DNA of 64,000 bases from Deinococcus arcticus (lineage in GTDB: Bacteria > Deinococcota > Deinococci > Deinococcales > Deinococcaceae). A program made the translations under genes and the position numbers. The DNA is taken from contig NZ_PYSV01000003.1 of NCBI RefSeq assembly GCF_003028415.1, forward strand, positions 124,001-188,000, written 5' to 3'. Shown piece by piece: positions 36,101-45,915 of this stretch; positions within the stretch are counted from its first letter, which is position 1, and each line of letters begins with the position of its first letter. The notes beneath the pieces are model-generated. The model did no database searches. It had not been told where the DNA came from and saw only the letters and a list, made by a program, of their open reading frames with translations.

Positions 36101-37031
36101 CTTCCTGGAGCGGGTGGTGTTCGAGGACATTCCCATTCGCGCGGTCAACGGCATCCGGGTGGATGAAAATCTGGTGCGCGCCGAATTCACGGGCGGCCTG
36201 GTGCTCTCGGGCAGTGGCGACCGCCCGCGTCTGAGCGGCGAAATCCGCTCGCAGCGCGGCTTTATCTACCTGCGCGAAAACGAGTTCACACTGGGCGACT
36301 CGGCCGTGACCTTCACCGGCGACAGCGTGTACCCGAAATTCAACATCACCGCCAGCGGCACCGTTACCGGGCGCGCGGCCCGGGGCGACACACCCGTGAC
36401 GCAGCGGGTGCCCATCACGCTGACACTGGCCGGCGAATTCGTAACGCGCGCGGGCGGCGAGGCCGCGCTGGACCTCGACACCACGCTGGCCTGCACGCAA
36501 ATCACCGCCGAGTGCGCCGACCCGGCCACCGGCGTGCCCTACGGCGAGGCCGAGCTGTACGCGCTGGTGGCCACCGGCGTACCCAATCTGGCCACTCTGC
36601 CCAATAATCTGGCGGCCCTGGGCAGCAGCGCGCTGCAAACGGCCCTGAACGTGTTTGTGCTGGGCGAACTGGAACGCACGGTGGCGCAGGCGTTCGGGCT
36701 GGATGTCTTCCGCTTCACGCCGCAGCTGCTGGGCGACAGCCTGGGCGCCACAATCACGCTGGGCTCGTACCTGACGCGCAACCTGTACCTGCAGTATCAG
36801 GTGGACCTGACGGGTCAGGGCCTGCTGAACGCCGAATACAGCACCCCGGACGGCCGCCTGACCTTCAAGGTCACCACGCCGCTGCGCGGGCTGGACCTGC
36901 AGTCCATTCGCCCCAGCTTCACCGCCGGCTACAACGTCAACCCCCGCACCAACGTCAGCCTGGGGGTGCAGACCACCGACCAGAGCACCCGCCTGCGCTT
37001 CGGGGTCACATACCGGATTGGGGGCCGGTAG
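27198..37031 (+). CDS. tamB: Giant TamB-type translocation/assembly module protein
   Basis: The 3277-residue product has one N-terminal membrane helix (about residues 27-48, after a Pro-rich cytoplasmic start) and then thousands of residues of Gly/Ala/Leu/Arg-rich amphipathic beta-strand repeats, with recurring words such as LRLTGG, GTLSG and LSGTL. The last 450 residues carry the DUF490/TamB domain (ENEFTLGDSAVTFTG, YPKFNITASGTVTG) and end in RLRFGVTYRIGGR, as TamB proteins do. TamB and related AsmA-like proteins form long beta-grooved bridges between inner and outer membranes, moving lipids or helping outer-membrane protein assembly. E. coli TamB is about 1260 residues, so this one is more than twice as long. 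No tamA partner is adjacent. A terminator follows. Confidence 0.9.
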   Translation: MTSDLPQGVGPDPVPPPPARRRPWWPWVLGLLGAALLVLALLPTLLGGALLARFGAEAGLSADRVSGPLWAPRLDGARFQVPGVQAQAGTLDVQVAGVNALNRTLRLNVRVADAAVALRLKDLVGGPAGPQGGWRVVLGRVEVARTRLTVDGSGVNVPDGQFTLSQNQGSLQVRGATRDGDLNAVVRLGEGAAGTTYAVDLDADARVLNHYWPGVTAGRIVGRYLLGGGPVRGDLRLTGGALRVPQAPVVRVTNLSGTARHRGEVVTLQLAGQGWNGPVTAQGRVDTAARNWRVTADAAPTVAGLAQALGTTGQGSLRLRVTAGGWSTVRVKAYAQGAGQLAGVKFRDASAEYTFLNKDGNTAGQTNDLAFSARTSLGGADQQVEGRWAIGREGRVAVSGVLAQKPLELTARIDAQNAVRVQGLGLGGPLAGTFAPKGQRLQARLNPTYGAARARIALSGTPRNLRATVTNGVAGPFPLSGSAVLDGQGLRADLGAAQLRLNRQFRGTWALQNLQGAGLTLDGRGRIDLTGGDVSGTLSAAVPGLQEPLSGPLNLNYVEQRGTLTSGRQTLTWQGDSFAVRARDLAVAGDLRVTGDVTLTTTLKAFGSLRARGRGVDISAFGRGTAATLRGEVGGVTLLADTALQAPYRTAVRVQGTNLRGTLNLQGSGAVAFTLRSGGQTARGVVQGDNVTATGRVNLGALRPLARVPDLSGTLDLNLSGGGGTAQVDARAQGAAVQGTLTRRAGTVQASLLALQGGARARLSGQVFPAVAVTGRVSARGQTLNVAVQGPYGALRAQASGRTGELSVGGVTVPAQAVRVRGTLTPRLQATGRWGDLTLAYDGASGLTQVSGTQTLTAFGQTGRVQGQASWGLGPGGAFRGAVNARGVLDQYTVALRGPWNGLDLLVTDGEGLRAQGTASLPSGRYDVDVSGPLGGGLYVDGNVQGTGLSPQGRVVVTDAQGGRADVTLRGFENLAVQARGLSLGGQRLQGTLQARGGVLSGRLQAGPFTLQAAGGGVQASGTVAGHTLRASGRLSLPATLSGLRLSVTGPYLSAQASGGVANLRGRVTLKPQAFGSGDTQLRLPTQTLPLSGSLTGARLRLGNLTYASGRWSGTLGLRYALGARTGTALLLGRGESLLARPQGPLSGEVTLLPALGGQLSTALAPFTGGLPGAVRRELVPGRVVATLSPGGARLALQGTRYLNDPLTLDAQVGWTGGLRARGTLSHPGSRLPLSLDGRTLTVRGAALDARVLAPVLPGAQGRATLTLTVPDGRLDRAAGQATVNLRAAGQGASGRVTLRAGQVWADLRSTLAGRDLRLRGPLYPQANATLTLDRLRAALTGRAGPSARDALTLRVGGTLEGRAVNLTVVGAALTGPAARVSAEGTLAGAALNLSALQGAGEGLTAWRLSGVASAADLRPLAGIPGRATLTLGGTLADVRAQATGEVSGVTFTAPLSFAGGVLRTRGAQATLGAAAPVQGSARLSGPLFPTLALSAKVNLTSGLPGTYAGQLGGSVQKPDLRLSGTLRGDLSGLRAAGTRLSGRLLGPDYRLTLAGPALAGEVRGRLGSGALAGLQRAALTLNAAYAAPDTDLRLRGPLGWNARSGFTGTLRVVGDTPGGPLDALLDGQGELRATALFGTGTREARLSGRFPASLPLRPGGSADLAAFDVGALWGRPGQLRATGQATLGGPSWSALAATFAGRLTDEGGDLSGTLNADWRGGDLRAALQGPRAQAQATLLAGRYDLKVQAQPLRAARLLPPGLDMDALTLGGTLAARGTLAGGLEALDAQNLALRGVQGNVGSFSLYGRARYEPGRDTLEADLSGSLRDGVVTARGALPGGLAVSVRRLSTELVGAASLGRGTLDAALTLRGAVRDPAVGGTVALDSARLGAQATVAGRVRAAVVNARLSPRGALGGTLYAEARELDLSAGRVRARVQGTLTRGEARADVNLQGVWPALSGTVSARVPGLPGPVTLRGEGPGSGGQGRYTLNAGALGSGTLSLGRGVGFVPTLSGAAALTPLPLVNGEGELTARLTLGGTLAAPSVAGTVTSRGAQALGVALDDLSGTVTLVGSDLRAALSQGSRPVLALSSQTVTLSGLQARAAGSTLSVSGQAGLGGDAALTLDAAGTLAGRLNATWRAQALSLTGALSGPQGLRLSPDLRADRLTGWHGTARLTGGPAGVLTRPALLTVRGPLGRPLVEGEAGLLGAGVRVVADARGVQLRLVDGPGAQASGVLEARPQGTGPWALLGAASLTRPELSLSVTPGGTVASPQAQLSVRRGEWRASGVASLQAADLSVSDGERAGRVRWNGTELDADLPGLNLGRLGVRGVGGTVTATGRLTPGAGNGRLTLSVADLSTPYTLPYVDLPLDGRLNAEVTLTGGRPAVQAALALSSGTLNLQAAQGPRTWTGTLTGRVAQGGGTLDVNLRADASGVQGRLEAARLPLAVAGQPLALSGSVALAGQTFRADLIGRADVGQVIVTASGGLADLVPALAGPLALAPTGEGYALRATVDDVELGDVVAAPALRGRVSGEATLRDGGGTFVLRSDNLILGTRTLPARLEGTQVAGDWRIRGFLGESDFTAGLSGGDVFGQGTLRALPVGAVLGAATGTVPGEGVVTGVARFRFPLADPLAGRVNVVAERIRVSASSGEGTAAVTETLTGTGTLDYAARELRGINVQLSGAGTWDVRGGYTRERVDLTAQFTNTTFTPVLRLIPGLADMEPSLKGTVTLSAAGTYDRPRAALRARTLTGTLAGLSLQIPDFSGELPDSGAFRAGGQVLTGGTVGADGVVELSGQLTLGRLSGTLATFRGLLAPQALGALPNATVTVQQQPNDRWTVTASSASTGPAGPGSLTLGGEVSPRVDLTLSARNYNLPLNAIYGRESVLNADLRAADDGSVIRVQGAADFTRLVLGRVNAPATIPAPGQSAAGGEGRATDNYASPLPAEYTTFPRPTQAETAPAAPTLPFLERVVFEDIPIRAVNGIRVDENLVRAEFTGGLVLSGSGDRPRLSGEIRSQRGFIYLRENEFTLGDSAVTFTGDSVYPKFNITASGTVTGRAARGDTPVTQRVPITLTLAGEFVTRAGGEAALDLDTTLACTQITAECADPATGVPYGEAELYALVATGVPNLATLPNNLAALGSSALQTALNVFVLGELERTVAQAFGLDVFRFTPQLLGDSLGATITLGSYLTRNLYLQYQVDLTGQGLLNAEYSTPDGRLTFKVTTPLRGLDLQSIRPSFTAGYNVNPRTNVSLGVQTTDQSTRLRFGVTYRIGGR

Positions 37032-37059
37032 GGGCCCACGCCGCACCAGCGAACGTCAG

Positions 37060-37098
37060 ACGCGCCGCTTCCAGGCCAAGGGAAGCGGCGCGTTGTTC
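37060..37098 (+). terminator. Terminator of the tamB-type gene
   Basis: ACGCGCCGCTTCC pairs perfectly with GGAAGCGGCGCGT over 13 bp, followed by TGTTCTG. Confidence 0.8.
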
Positions 37099-37150
37099 TG
37101 TCCCAGGAAACGGATTCAGCGGGGCGTCTTGCCACCTGCCGTTCTGGCGC

Positions 37151-37278
37151 TAAGTACGTTGCACCTCACGTTACGACTTTGCAGGAGAGCACCGCAAAGT
37201 CTCCACTCCCGGTGCAACGTACTTTTTTCGATACTCGCTCCGCTCGGTTGATCTAAAGATCAACAGCGAGCTACTTAA
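37151..37278. repeat. R3 128-bp structured repeat, copy 1
   Basis: The element is bounded by TAAGTA and TACTTA. It contains a 14-bp stem (AAGTACGTTGCACC with GGTGCAACGTACTT) that encloses a second stem (GACTTTGC with GCAAAGTC), then TTTTTT, then a third hairpin (GTTGATC-TAAA-GATCAAC) flanked by CTCGCT/AGCGAG. A copy at 54398-54525 differs at only two positions. It lies between convergent genes and directly touches an R1 repeat. Confidence 0.85.
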
Positions 37279-37414
37279 TACGGCTTCCGGAATTTTTCCG
37301 ACCAAAGGGAGCAGGAACAAATACGGAGTTCCGGGAATTGGGCTGGAACAGCGCCGAAGGCGGGGAACATCCCCCTTCTTCCCGGATGTGACGGAAATGG
37401 ACGGCAGTCCGTAT
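37278..37414 (+). repeat. R1 palindromic repeat, copy C
   Basis: This copy begins TACGGCTTCCGG and ends GACGGCAGTCCGTAT. The left arm of the first long stem is missing, so TACGGCTTCC runs directly into GGAATTTTTCCGACC; the rest closely matches copy A, including GCGCCGAAGGCGGGG. Confidence 0.8.
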
Positions 37415-37440
37415 AAATGATCAGGCGCGGCGATAGGCGT

Positions 37441-37975
37441 TCAGGCCCGAACAGTCACGCCCCGCTCCGTCAGCGCCTGCAGGAAGCTTTCCGGGTCAGC
37501 CGGGGTCAGGAAATACGGCACGCCGCGCACGTCCAGCAGCACCCCCTGGCCTGTATTGCTGCTCAGGGCCTGCACTGCGCGGGGGCCCTCGCCTTTCCAG
37601 GCATAGTTGCCGCTGTAATAGCCGGGCAGGCCCACCCCGCCCACCTTCAACCCCAGGCCGCCGCCCGTGGCCTGGGCCCGCAAATCGCGGTACGGCCACT
37701 CAAAGGTGCCTGAAGCCCGGCGCACCCGCAGCCCGGTGTTGGTCAGCGTGTAGGCCAGGCGGCGGGGCACCAGCAGAAACGCCAGGAACAGCCCCAGCCC
37801 CAGCAAGGTCAGCAAAACCTGACCGGCCAGCGGCAGCGCCGCGCCCTCGCCGTCCGGCAGCCAGGGCGTGGCGGCCAGCAGCACGGGCGCCAGCCAGACC
37901 AGTCCCCGGAACCACAGCGGCGAGTGCGCCGGGGCCAGGGGAACGGCGACCTCTGGGCCACCTGCGAACCGCTGT

Positions 37976-37986
<11 letters not shown>
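37441..37986 (-). CDS. Bacterial PH-domain (bPH_5-type) membrane protein
   Basis: The 181-residue protein has two membrane segments (about residues 27-43 and 50-73) followed by a PH-like domain with the bPH_5 hallmark [11 protein letters not shown] and a C-terminal [15 protein letters not shown]. The role of this family is unknown. The GTG start lies inside the last codons of radA (11-nt overlap), the only start that leaves a sensible N-terminus, so translation is coupled to radA. Its 3' end faces the repeats at 37151-37414. Confidence 0.8.
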
Positions 37987-39326
<1,340 letters not shown>

Positions 39327-39334
<8 letters not shown>

Positions 39335-39629
39335 GCTCACCTGGGCTGGCGGGCCGCGCGCCGGGGCGGCCATCGGCGCGCCAGTACACCTGGCCGTCGG
39401 TGGCCAGATAGTCGGCCTCCACCAGTTCGGTCAGCAGAATGCCCGGGTCTTCCAGGGTGCTGTGGTCGGCCAGCACGCCTTGCACCTGAGCGGGGTCGTA
39501 TGACACGCCGGGTTCGAACAGGCCGGTCAGGTAATCCAGAATGGCCAGCTGGTGGGCGCGGCGGCGGTCGCTGGGCCAGCCGGTGATGCGCCCGTGTTCG
39601 TCCTGGAAATCGTGAATGCTTTTGGTCAT
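39327..39629 (-). CDS. DUF2087-like small protein
   Basis: The 100-residue protein has a helical, Trp/Arg-containing region ([23 protein letters not shown]) and [28 protein letters not shown], which match the DUF2087 pattern, a winged-helix-like domain often attached to transcriptional regulators. A TACCAT box lies 7 nt before the ATG, so this gene probably starts the radA operon. It overlaps radA by 8 nt. A regulatory role is possible but unproven. Confidence 0.72.
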
Positions 39630-39636
39630 GGGGGTT

Positions 39637-39642
39637 ATGGTA
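39637..39642 (-). promoter_or_regulatory. -10 box for the DUF2087-radA-PH operon
   Basis: TACCAT lies 7 nt before the DUF2087 ATG. No DdrO-type palindrome was seen here. Confidence 0.5.
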
Positions 39643-39753
39643 GCGGTCCAGCCGCCGGGCAACAGCGAGGCAGGTACTGCTGAGCCCGCCAGAAACCATG
39701 AGAGGGCGCAGCGGCTCCAAACGCCGTGAGGCCAGTGGAATCTGGACCCCTCT

Positions 39754-39920
39754 GAGACGGACGGCCGTCCATTTCCGTCACATCCGGGAAGAAGGGGGAT
39801 GTCCCCCGCCTTCGGCTGGGGGCGGTCCAATGTCCGGACATCCGTCTCTGTGGCAGCGCTGCGAGTCCCTCCGGTCGGAACAATGCCGTCATGTGGTACG
39901 GAATTGCTCAGAACTCATAT
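39754..39920 (-). repeat. R1 palindromic repeat, copy D (reverse, diverged)
   Basis: Read on the minus strand, this copy contains TTCCGACCGGAGGGACTCG, GAGACGGATGTCCGG, CGAAGGCGGGGGACATCCC, CGGATGTGACGGAAATGGACGG and a CCGTCTCAG end. Its outer left end is degraded. Confidence 0.7.
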
Positions 39921-40026
39921 GAAAGCTGGGGCAGGCCGTCGCAGCGGCCCACTTCTACGGCCGGTAATGGGCCAGAACGCCGCTCTGGGCTTCAGGCTCT
40001 CCACATGTACCCAGGACTGTGCCCCC

Positions 40027-40032
40027 TATGAT
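40027..40032 (+). promoter_or_regulatory. -10 box for the lipoprotein gene at 40039
   Basis: TATGAT lies 6 nt before the ATG. Confidence 0.5.
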
Positions 40033-40038
40033 GCCGGC

Positions 40039-40548
40039 ATGCAGCCGGTCAGGGTCAGGCGCCTTTGCATGCCCCTGGGGATGCTGGGCCTCACGGCGCT
40101 GCTGACGGGGTGCTCCTGGGGGCGCGACAGCCGCTCCGCACAGGCCACAGAGCAGGCCGCAGCCGACACCGCCCGGGACACCATGATTCTGGCAGCCAGG
40201 GCCACCGGGGCCACCAGGCTTGAGGCCGGAGGACGGTGGCGGCATTGCTCGGGCGGGATTGGTCACCAGTACAGTGGCGGTGGGGTCGTGTGGGCCCCAC
40301 AAGGCAACGTGTCACGCCAGCTCGAAGCCATCCGCGCGGCGCTGGTAGAGGCCGGATTCACGGACGTGAGCCAGCTCAAGGACAGGGTCAGTGTTCAGCG
40401 CAACGAGATCACGCTGACCCTCAGATACCACCGGACGTACAGGGGCTGGCCTGTTTCCTTTTACTCGAAGTGCCACATCTACCGTGGGGCGGACGGGCAG
40501 CGGGTGAACTCCACGGCGTACCGGGACCTTGAGGGCCTTATTCCGTGA
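40039..40548 (+). CDS. Small lipoprotein of unknown function
   Basis: The 169-residue product has a lipoprotein signal peptide ending LTALLTGCSW (Cys near residue 29) and a mature domain with two further cysteines (RHCSGG near 75 and SKCHIY near 150) that could pair. No family was recognised. It lies between R1 copies D and E and is followed 67 bp later by another orphan gene. Confidence 0.65.
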   Translation: MQPVRVRRLCMPLGMLGLTALLTGCSWGRDSRSAQATEQAAADTARDTMILAARATGATRLEAGGRWRHCSGGIGHQYSGGGVVWAPQGNVSRQLEAIRAALVEAGFTDVSQLKDRVSVQRNEITLTLRYHRTYRGWPVSFYSKCHIYRGADGQRVNSTAYRDLEGLIP

Positions 40549-40615
40549 GCTTACGGCCCGCAGCTACCACAGGGAGCAGACGGCAGGGGCAGGTCCGCAG
40601 GAGGCTGGCGACACC

Positions 40616-40936
40616 ATGACTGTGCTTATTGCCTCAGCGGACCTGCGCCCGGAGCATCTTCCGGACCGCGTGGAAGACTGGCGGGCCTTCGCCTCGACGT
40701 TCGAGGGCTATCTCCACTGGAACAGCGCCGTCCGCTGCGGAGAAATCGCCAACAGCACGCGGATGCAGGACATGCAAACCGGCACGCTGCCCACCGATCT
40801 GGATGTGCTGCGCACCTGCCTGTTTTTCGAGAGGCGCCGTGAACGTCACAGTGGGTCTCCGCCCGACGAGGCCGACCTGACCTATTTCAGGAGCATTCTG
40901 GAGGCAATCCGCAAGCAGGTGACAGCGCGAGGCTGA
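40616..40936 (+). CDS. Hypothetical protein
   Basis: The 106-residue acidic protein contains DWRAFASTFEGYLHW, CGEIANSTRMQDM, LDVLRTCLFFERRRERH and a helical C-terminus. This looks like a conserved small soluble family, but I cannot name it. The ATG was chosen because GGAGG precedes it by 11 nt and no better start exists. R1 copy E follows 24 bp after the stop. Confidence 0.6.
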   Translation: MTVLIASADLRPEHLPDRVEDWRAFASTFEGYLHWNSAVRCGEIANSTRMQDMQTGTLPTDLDVLRTCLFFERRRERHSGSPPDEADLTYFRSILEAIRKQVTARG

Positions 40937-40959
40937 AGCTGTCATGGGGCCTCTGGATA

Positions 40960-41117
40960 ATACGGGTTCCGAAAAATTCCGTAACATGTTACGGAATTTT
41001 TTCGACCAGAGGGAGAGGGAAAAGAGACGGATTTCCGGGAATTGGGCTGGAACAGCGCCGAAGGCGGGGAACATCCGGCGCTGTCCCGGATGTTACGGAA
41101 ATGGACGGAATCCGTAT
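40960..41117 (+). repeat. R1 palindromic repeat, copy E (best preserved)
   Basis: This 158-bp copy has 11-bp terminal inverted repeats (TACGGGTTCCG and CGGAATCCGTA, one mismatch). The first stem is a perfect palindrome (AAAAATTCCGTAAC to GTTACGGAATTTTT) centred on CATG. A second stem block is CCGGGAATTGG, then GCGCCGAAGGCGGGGAACAT, then CCGGATGTTACGGAAATGG. It serves well as the family reference. Confidence 0.85.
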
Positions 41118-41165
41118 AAGGTGGGGCACAGTCTCCGCCTGACCCTGGGCAGCGGACCACCCTGT

Positions 41166-41384
41166 TCAGCCTTCAAACAGCCTACCGATGCCACACACCA
41201 GCGCCCAGATCACGCGGAAAATGGTCACGACTGTATCCACGATAAACGCCACAACATCGCAGATACCCAGGACGAACTCACCGGTTTTCTTCAACAGGCG
41301 CCTGAGCAGGACACTGGCGCTCTGGAGCGCGCGGAGCACCGGGCCCGGGCGCCCAGGAACCTCTTGCGGGGGGGCCATTTTCAT
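41166..41384 (-). CDS. Small membrane protein, hypothetical
   Basis: A 72-residue frame begins MKMAPPQEVPGRPGP and ends with a hydrophobic segment of about 30 residues (FVLGICDVVAFIVDTVVTIF). GAGGAG lies immediately upstream, with a good distance to the second ATG at 41378, so translation is plausible. It has no recognised family and could be a small membrane peptide or a toxin-like protein; it lies between two R1 repeats, and its status as a real gene is uncertain. Confidence 0.45.
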   Translation of the reverse strand: MKMAPPQEVPGRPGPVLRALQSASVLLRRLLKKTGEFVLGICDVVAFIVDTVVTIFRVIWALVCGIGRLFEG

Positions 41385-41563
41385 AGCTCCTCGTACGTGG
41401 TCAGGCCAACCCTGGTTGCCCGGGCCATTGGAACGCCGCGAAACTGGGACAGCGCCGGGGCCAAACACTGTCACGTCGCCAGCGCGTTTTTCTCCTGCTC
41501 TGTGGCCGCACCTGAATCGTCTTTGCCAATGGTGGGGTCGGCGTTGAGATCAGGCCTCATAGG

Positions 41564-41760
41564 CATGGCCGTGCAGTTCCGGAACATTCCGGAAGAAGGG
41601 GACGTTCCCCGCCTTCGGCGTTGTTGCAGTCCACTTCCCGGACATCCGTCTCTGTTGCTGCGCTGCTCTGCAACTCTGCGAGTTCCTCCGGTCGGAACAA
41701 TTCCGTCCTGTGGTCCGACATTGTTCGGAACTCGTCTTGCGAAATATTTCGGAAGTCGTA
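41564..41760 (-). repeat. R1 palindromic repeat, copy F (reverse, diverged and long)
   Basis: On the minus strand it contains TACGACTTCCG, TTCCGACCGGAGGAACTCG, GAGACGGATGTCCGGGAAGTGG, CGCCGAAGGCGGGGAACGT and CCGGAATGTTCCGGAACTG. The first stem region carries extra sequence compared with copy E. The flanks toward clpC show no gene. Confidence 0.65.
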
Positions 41761-41884
41761 CCACGCAGAGCGTTCCTGTTCAGTTCGCCAGGACCCAGGA
41801 TGATCGCCTGTCATTCTGGAGGGCTTGCCCAGCAAGGCGCGTTGATGCCCTCTGTGCCGCCCCAAGGCCGCTCATCACTATGAC

Positions 41885-41919
41885 GCCGCCGCTGTGCCCG
41901 GACAGAGCACAGCGGCGGC
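41885..41919 (-). terminator. Terminator of clpC
   Basis: GCCGCCGCTGTGC pairs with GCACAGCGGCGGC over 13 bp with a 9-nt loop, 15 bp after the clpC stop; no T-run follows. Confidence 0.7.
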
Positions 41920-41933
41920 CACCTGAGCTTTGC

Positions 41934-44174
<2,241 letters not shown>

Positions 44175-44416
44175 GGGTAACCCCCAGAGCAAGCGCGAGG
44201 GCGCAAAAAAGGCGGGAAAAGGTGCGGTGGGTGCGGCAGCGCCCCGGACAGCTGAGGAGAACCACCCTGAGGGTAGACTATCGCCGCGCCGGCGTGTCAG
44301 GCAGGGGAAACCTTACGTTCTGTTTACATCTGTCTGCTCACACCTGCGACTGTAGCGCGCGGGGTGTGACGGACTTCTTTCGTGGCCCCAGCTGGCTGGG
44401 CGCCTGCGCTGACCGC

Positions 44417-44422
44417 TACCGT
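44417..44422 (+). promoter_or_regulatory. -10 box for the carboxymuconolactone decarboxylase-like gene
   Basis: TACCGT lies 6 nt before the ATG. Confidence 0.45.
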
Positions 44423-44428
44423 AAAGGC

Positions 44429-44842
44429 ATGAGCGACGAATCCCCCCACGCGCGCGACATAATTTTCGGCAGCCAGCAGGCACGTATTCTGGCCCGGTTG
44501 CACGAACTGGACCCCGATCTGGCCCACGACATCCAGACCTACGCCTACGACACGGTGTATGACCGACCGGGGCTGGACCTGAAAACCAGAGAGCTGATCG
44601 CCTGCGCCCTCCTGGTGTCGCTGGGCAGCCCGCCCGAGCTGCGCACGCACCTGCGCGGGGCCCTGAACGCCGGCGCCACCGAGGCCGAGGTGCGCGGCGC
44701 CCTGATGACCTGCGTGCCGTATCTGGGCTTTCCCCGGGCGGTGGCGGGCTTCGAGGTGCTGCGTCAGCACCTGCAGGCGGCCGGGCAGGCCACACCAAAA
44801 GCCGGCCCCACACAAGGGGCCGGCCCGGAAGATAAGGTTTAG
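44429..44842 (+). CDS. Carboxymuconolactone decarboxylase-family protein
   Basis: The 137-residue all-helical protein contains the family core [27 protein letters not shown] and [23 protein letters not shown]. The AhpD-type CxxC pair is absent: the first position reads [17 protein letters not shown], with only one Cys, so a peroxidase role is unlikely and the activity is unknown. The C-terminal 20 residues are low-complexity because they overlap the hairpin that ends the convergent gene; the two genes overlap by 4 nt at their 3' ends. Confidence 0.8.
   Translation: MSDESPHARDIIFGSQQARILARLHELDPDLAHDIQTYAYDTVYDRPGLDLKTRELIACALLVSLGSPPELRTHLRGALNAGATEAEVRGALMTCVPYLGFPRAVAGFEVLRQHLQAAGQATPKAGPTQGAGPEDKV
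44797..44824 (-). terminator. Terminator of the outer-membrane-type gene, inside the neighbouring coding end
   Basis: On the minus strand GCCGGCCCC-TTGTGT-GGGGCCGGC is followed by TTTTGG. It lies within the last codons of the convergent decarboxylase-like gene. Confidence 0.75.
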
Positions 44843-45522
44843 AACGTGGTCTTGACGCCGATGCGCGCCTTGAACACGGTGCCGGGGCGAACGAAGATGT
44901 TGCTGACGGTATTGTAGTCGCCCTGGCCGGGGTTGGTGGTGGTCGTGTTGCCCCGGTTGTCATTGGTGGTGATGCCCGACTGGAAGAAGGTGTCCACGCC
45001 CAGGTCACCCACCAGGCTCAGGCCGCCGGTCAGGGCGTAGCTGAGCATCACGCCCGCACCCAGACCAAAGGCGTTGCTGCTGTAGCTCGTGCGCTGCGAG
45101 CTGTCCCCGATGTCCGAACGGAACATGCCGTAACGGCCACCGGCGTACAGGGCCGCGCCCACCCCAGGAGCCAGCTCGCCCACGCTGTAGGTGCCGTCCA
45201 GCGAGGCCACGGTGTGGCTGCCGCTTTCGGTGTAGCCCAGGCCGCCCTGGCTGGTGGGCTTTTTCAGGTCCCCGTAGGTGGCCAGGGAGCCCGGCCCCAG
45301 GCCGGTGGGCGCGCTGTCGTTGATGGCGTCGGCGGCGCGGGTGTAGGCCACGCCTGCTTTCACGCCGATGGGGCCAACCACGTTGGGCGCATGCACGAAG
45401 AACTCGCCGCTCAGGCCGCCAGCGTAGCCGCCGGTCAGGCCAAGCTCGATGCCGTTCAGGGACTGGGCGCCAGCGGTGCCGGCAACGAGGGTCAGGAGGG
45501 TCGCGGGGAGAAGCATCTTCAT
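44839..45522 (-). CDS. Outer-membrane beta-barrel-like protein
   Basis: The 227-residue product has a signal peptide ([18 protein letters not shown], cleavage near residue 20) and then alternating Gly- and aromatic-rich strands ([32 protein letters not shown]) ending in [12 protein letters not shown], a terminal Phe typical of outer-membrane barrels. Eight to ten strands are plausible. No enzymatic motif is visible; a small porin or surface protein is possible. Confidence 0.7.
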   Translation of the reverse strand: MKMLLPATLLTLVAGTAGAQSLNGIELGLTGGYAGGLSGEFFVHAPNVVGPIGVKAGVAYTRAADAINDSAPTGLGPGSLATYGDLKKPTSQGGLGYTESGSHTVASLDGTYSVGELAPGVGAALYAGGRYGMFRSDIGDSSQRTSYSSNAFGLGAGVMLSYALTGGLSLVGDLGVDTFFQSGITTNDNRGNTTTTNPGQGDYNTVSNIFVRPGTVFKARIGVKTTF

Positions 45523-45820
45523 GAGAAGTAGCCTCGGGGGTCAACATGAGAGGGAACCCTGAAGCAGTTGACGGAACATTAAGAACACGGTGAGCCTAAA
45601 GGTTGCCTCTGTATCTGACCAACGACCGGAGAACGGCGCTGCAGCGGTCAGACGCTTGGCCAACCCGGACGGTTCAGGGTTGAGGAGAAGCAGGCTGGTG
45701 TGACCGTCCACTCACAATGCTGCCTGAGGGGTATGAGGCCCTGGGACCGTCCCCCTCAGACACAGGTGTCTGCGCCGGGGGGACGCCTATAGCTGCGTTC
45801 TTTTCTGTCTTCGGGCACAC
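45523..45820. other. Intergenic region between the outer-membrane-type gene and etfB
   Basis: It separates two divergent genes and must hold both promoters. No ORF, repeat or RNA gene was recognised. Confidence 0.4.
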
Positions 45821-45849
45821 TGGTCAGGGTTGGCCCGAACTGCTAAACT
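45821..45849 (+). promoter_or_regulatory. Candidate promoter of etfBA
   Basis: TGGTCA and TAAACT are spaced by 17 bp, about 65 nt upstream of etfB. Confidence 0.35.
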
Positions 45850-45915
45850 TGAACTGAGTCCAATTTGTCATGCTGGGCACGCCAGCATCTCACCTCAACC
45901 TTCTTCGGAGGCTGC

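Noticed and set aside
27198..37031. A giant adhesin or hemagglutinin-type repeat protein
   Set aside because: There is no signal peptidase site, secretion domain or adhesin motif; a single N-terminal anchor and the C-terminal TamB domain explain it better.
37151..37278. R3 as an ordinary intrinsic terminator
   Set aside because: The stem plus T6 could terminate transcription, but near-identity of the whole 128 bp at two unrelated loci, including the second hairpin, needs more than a terminator.
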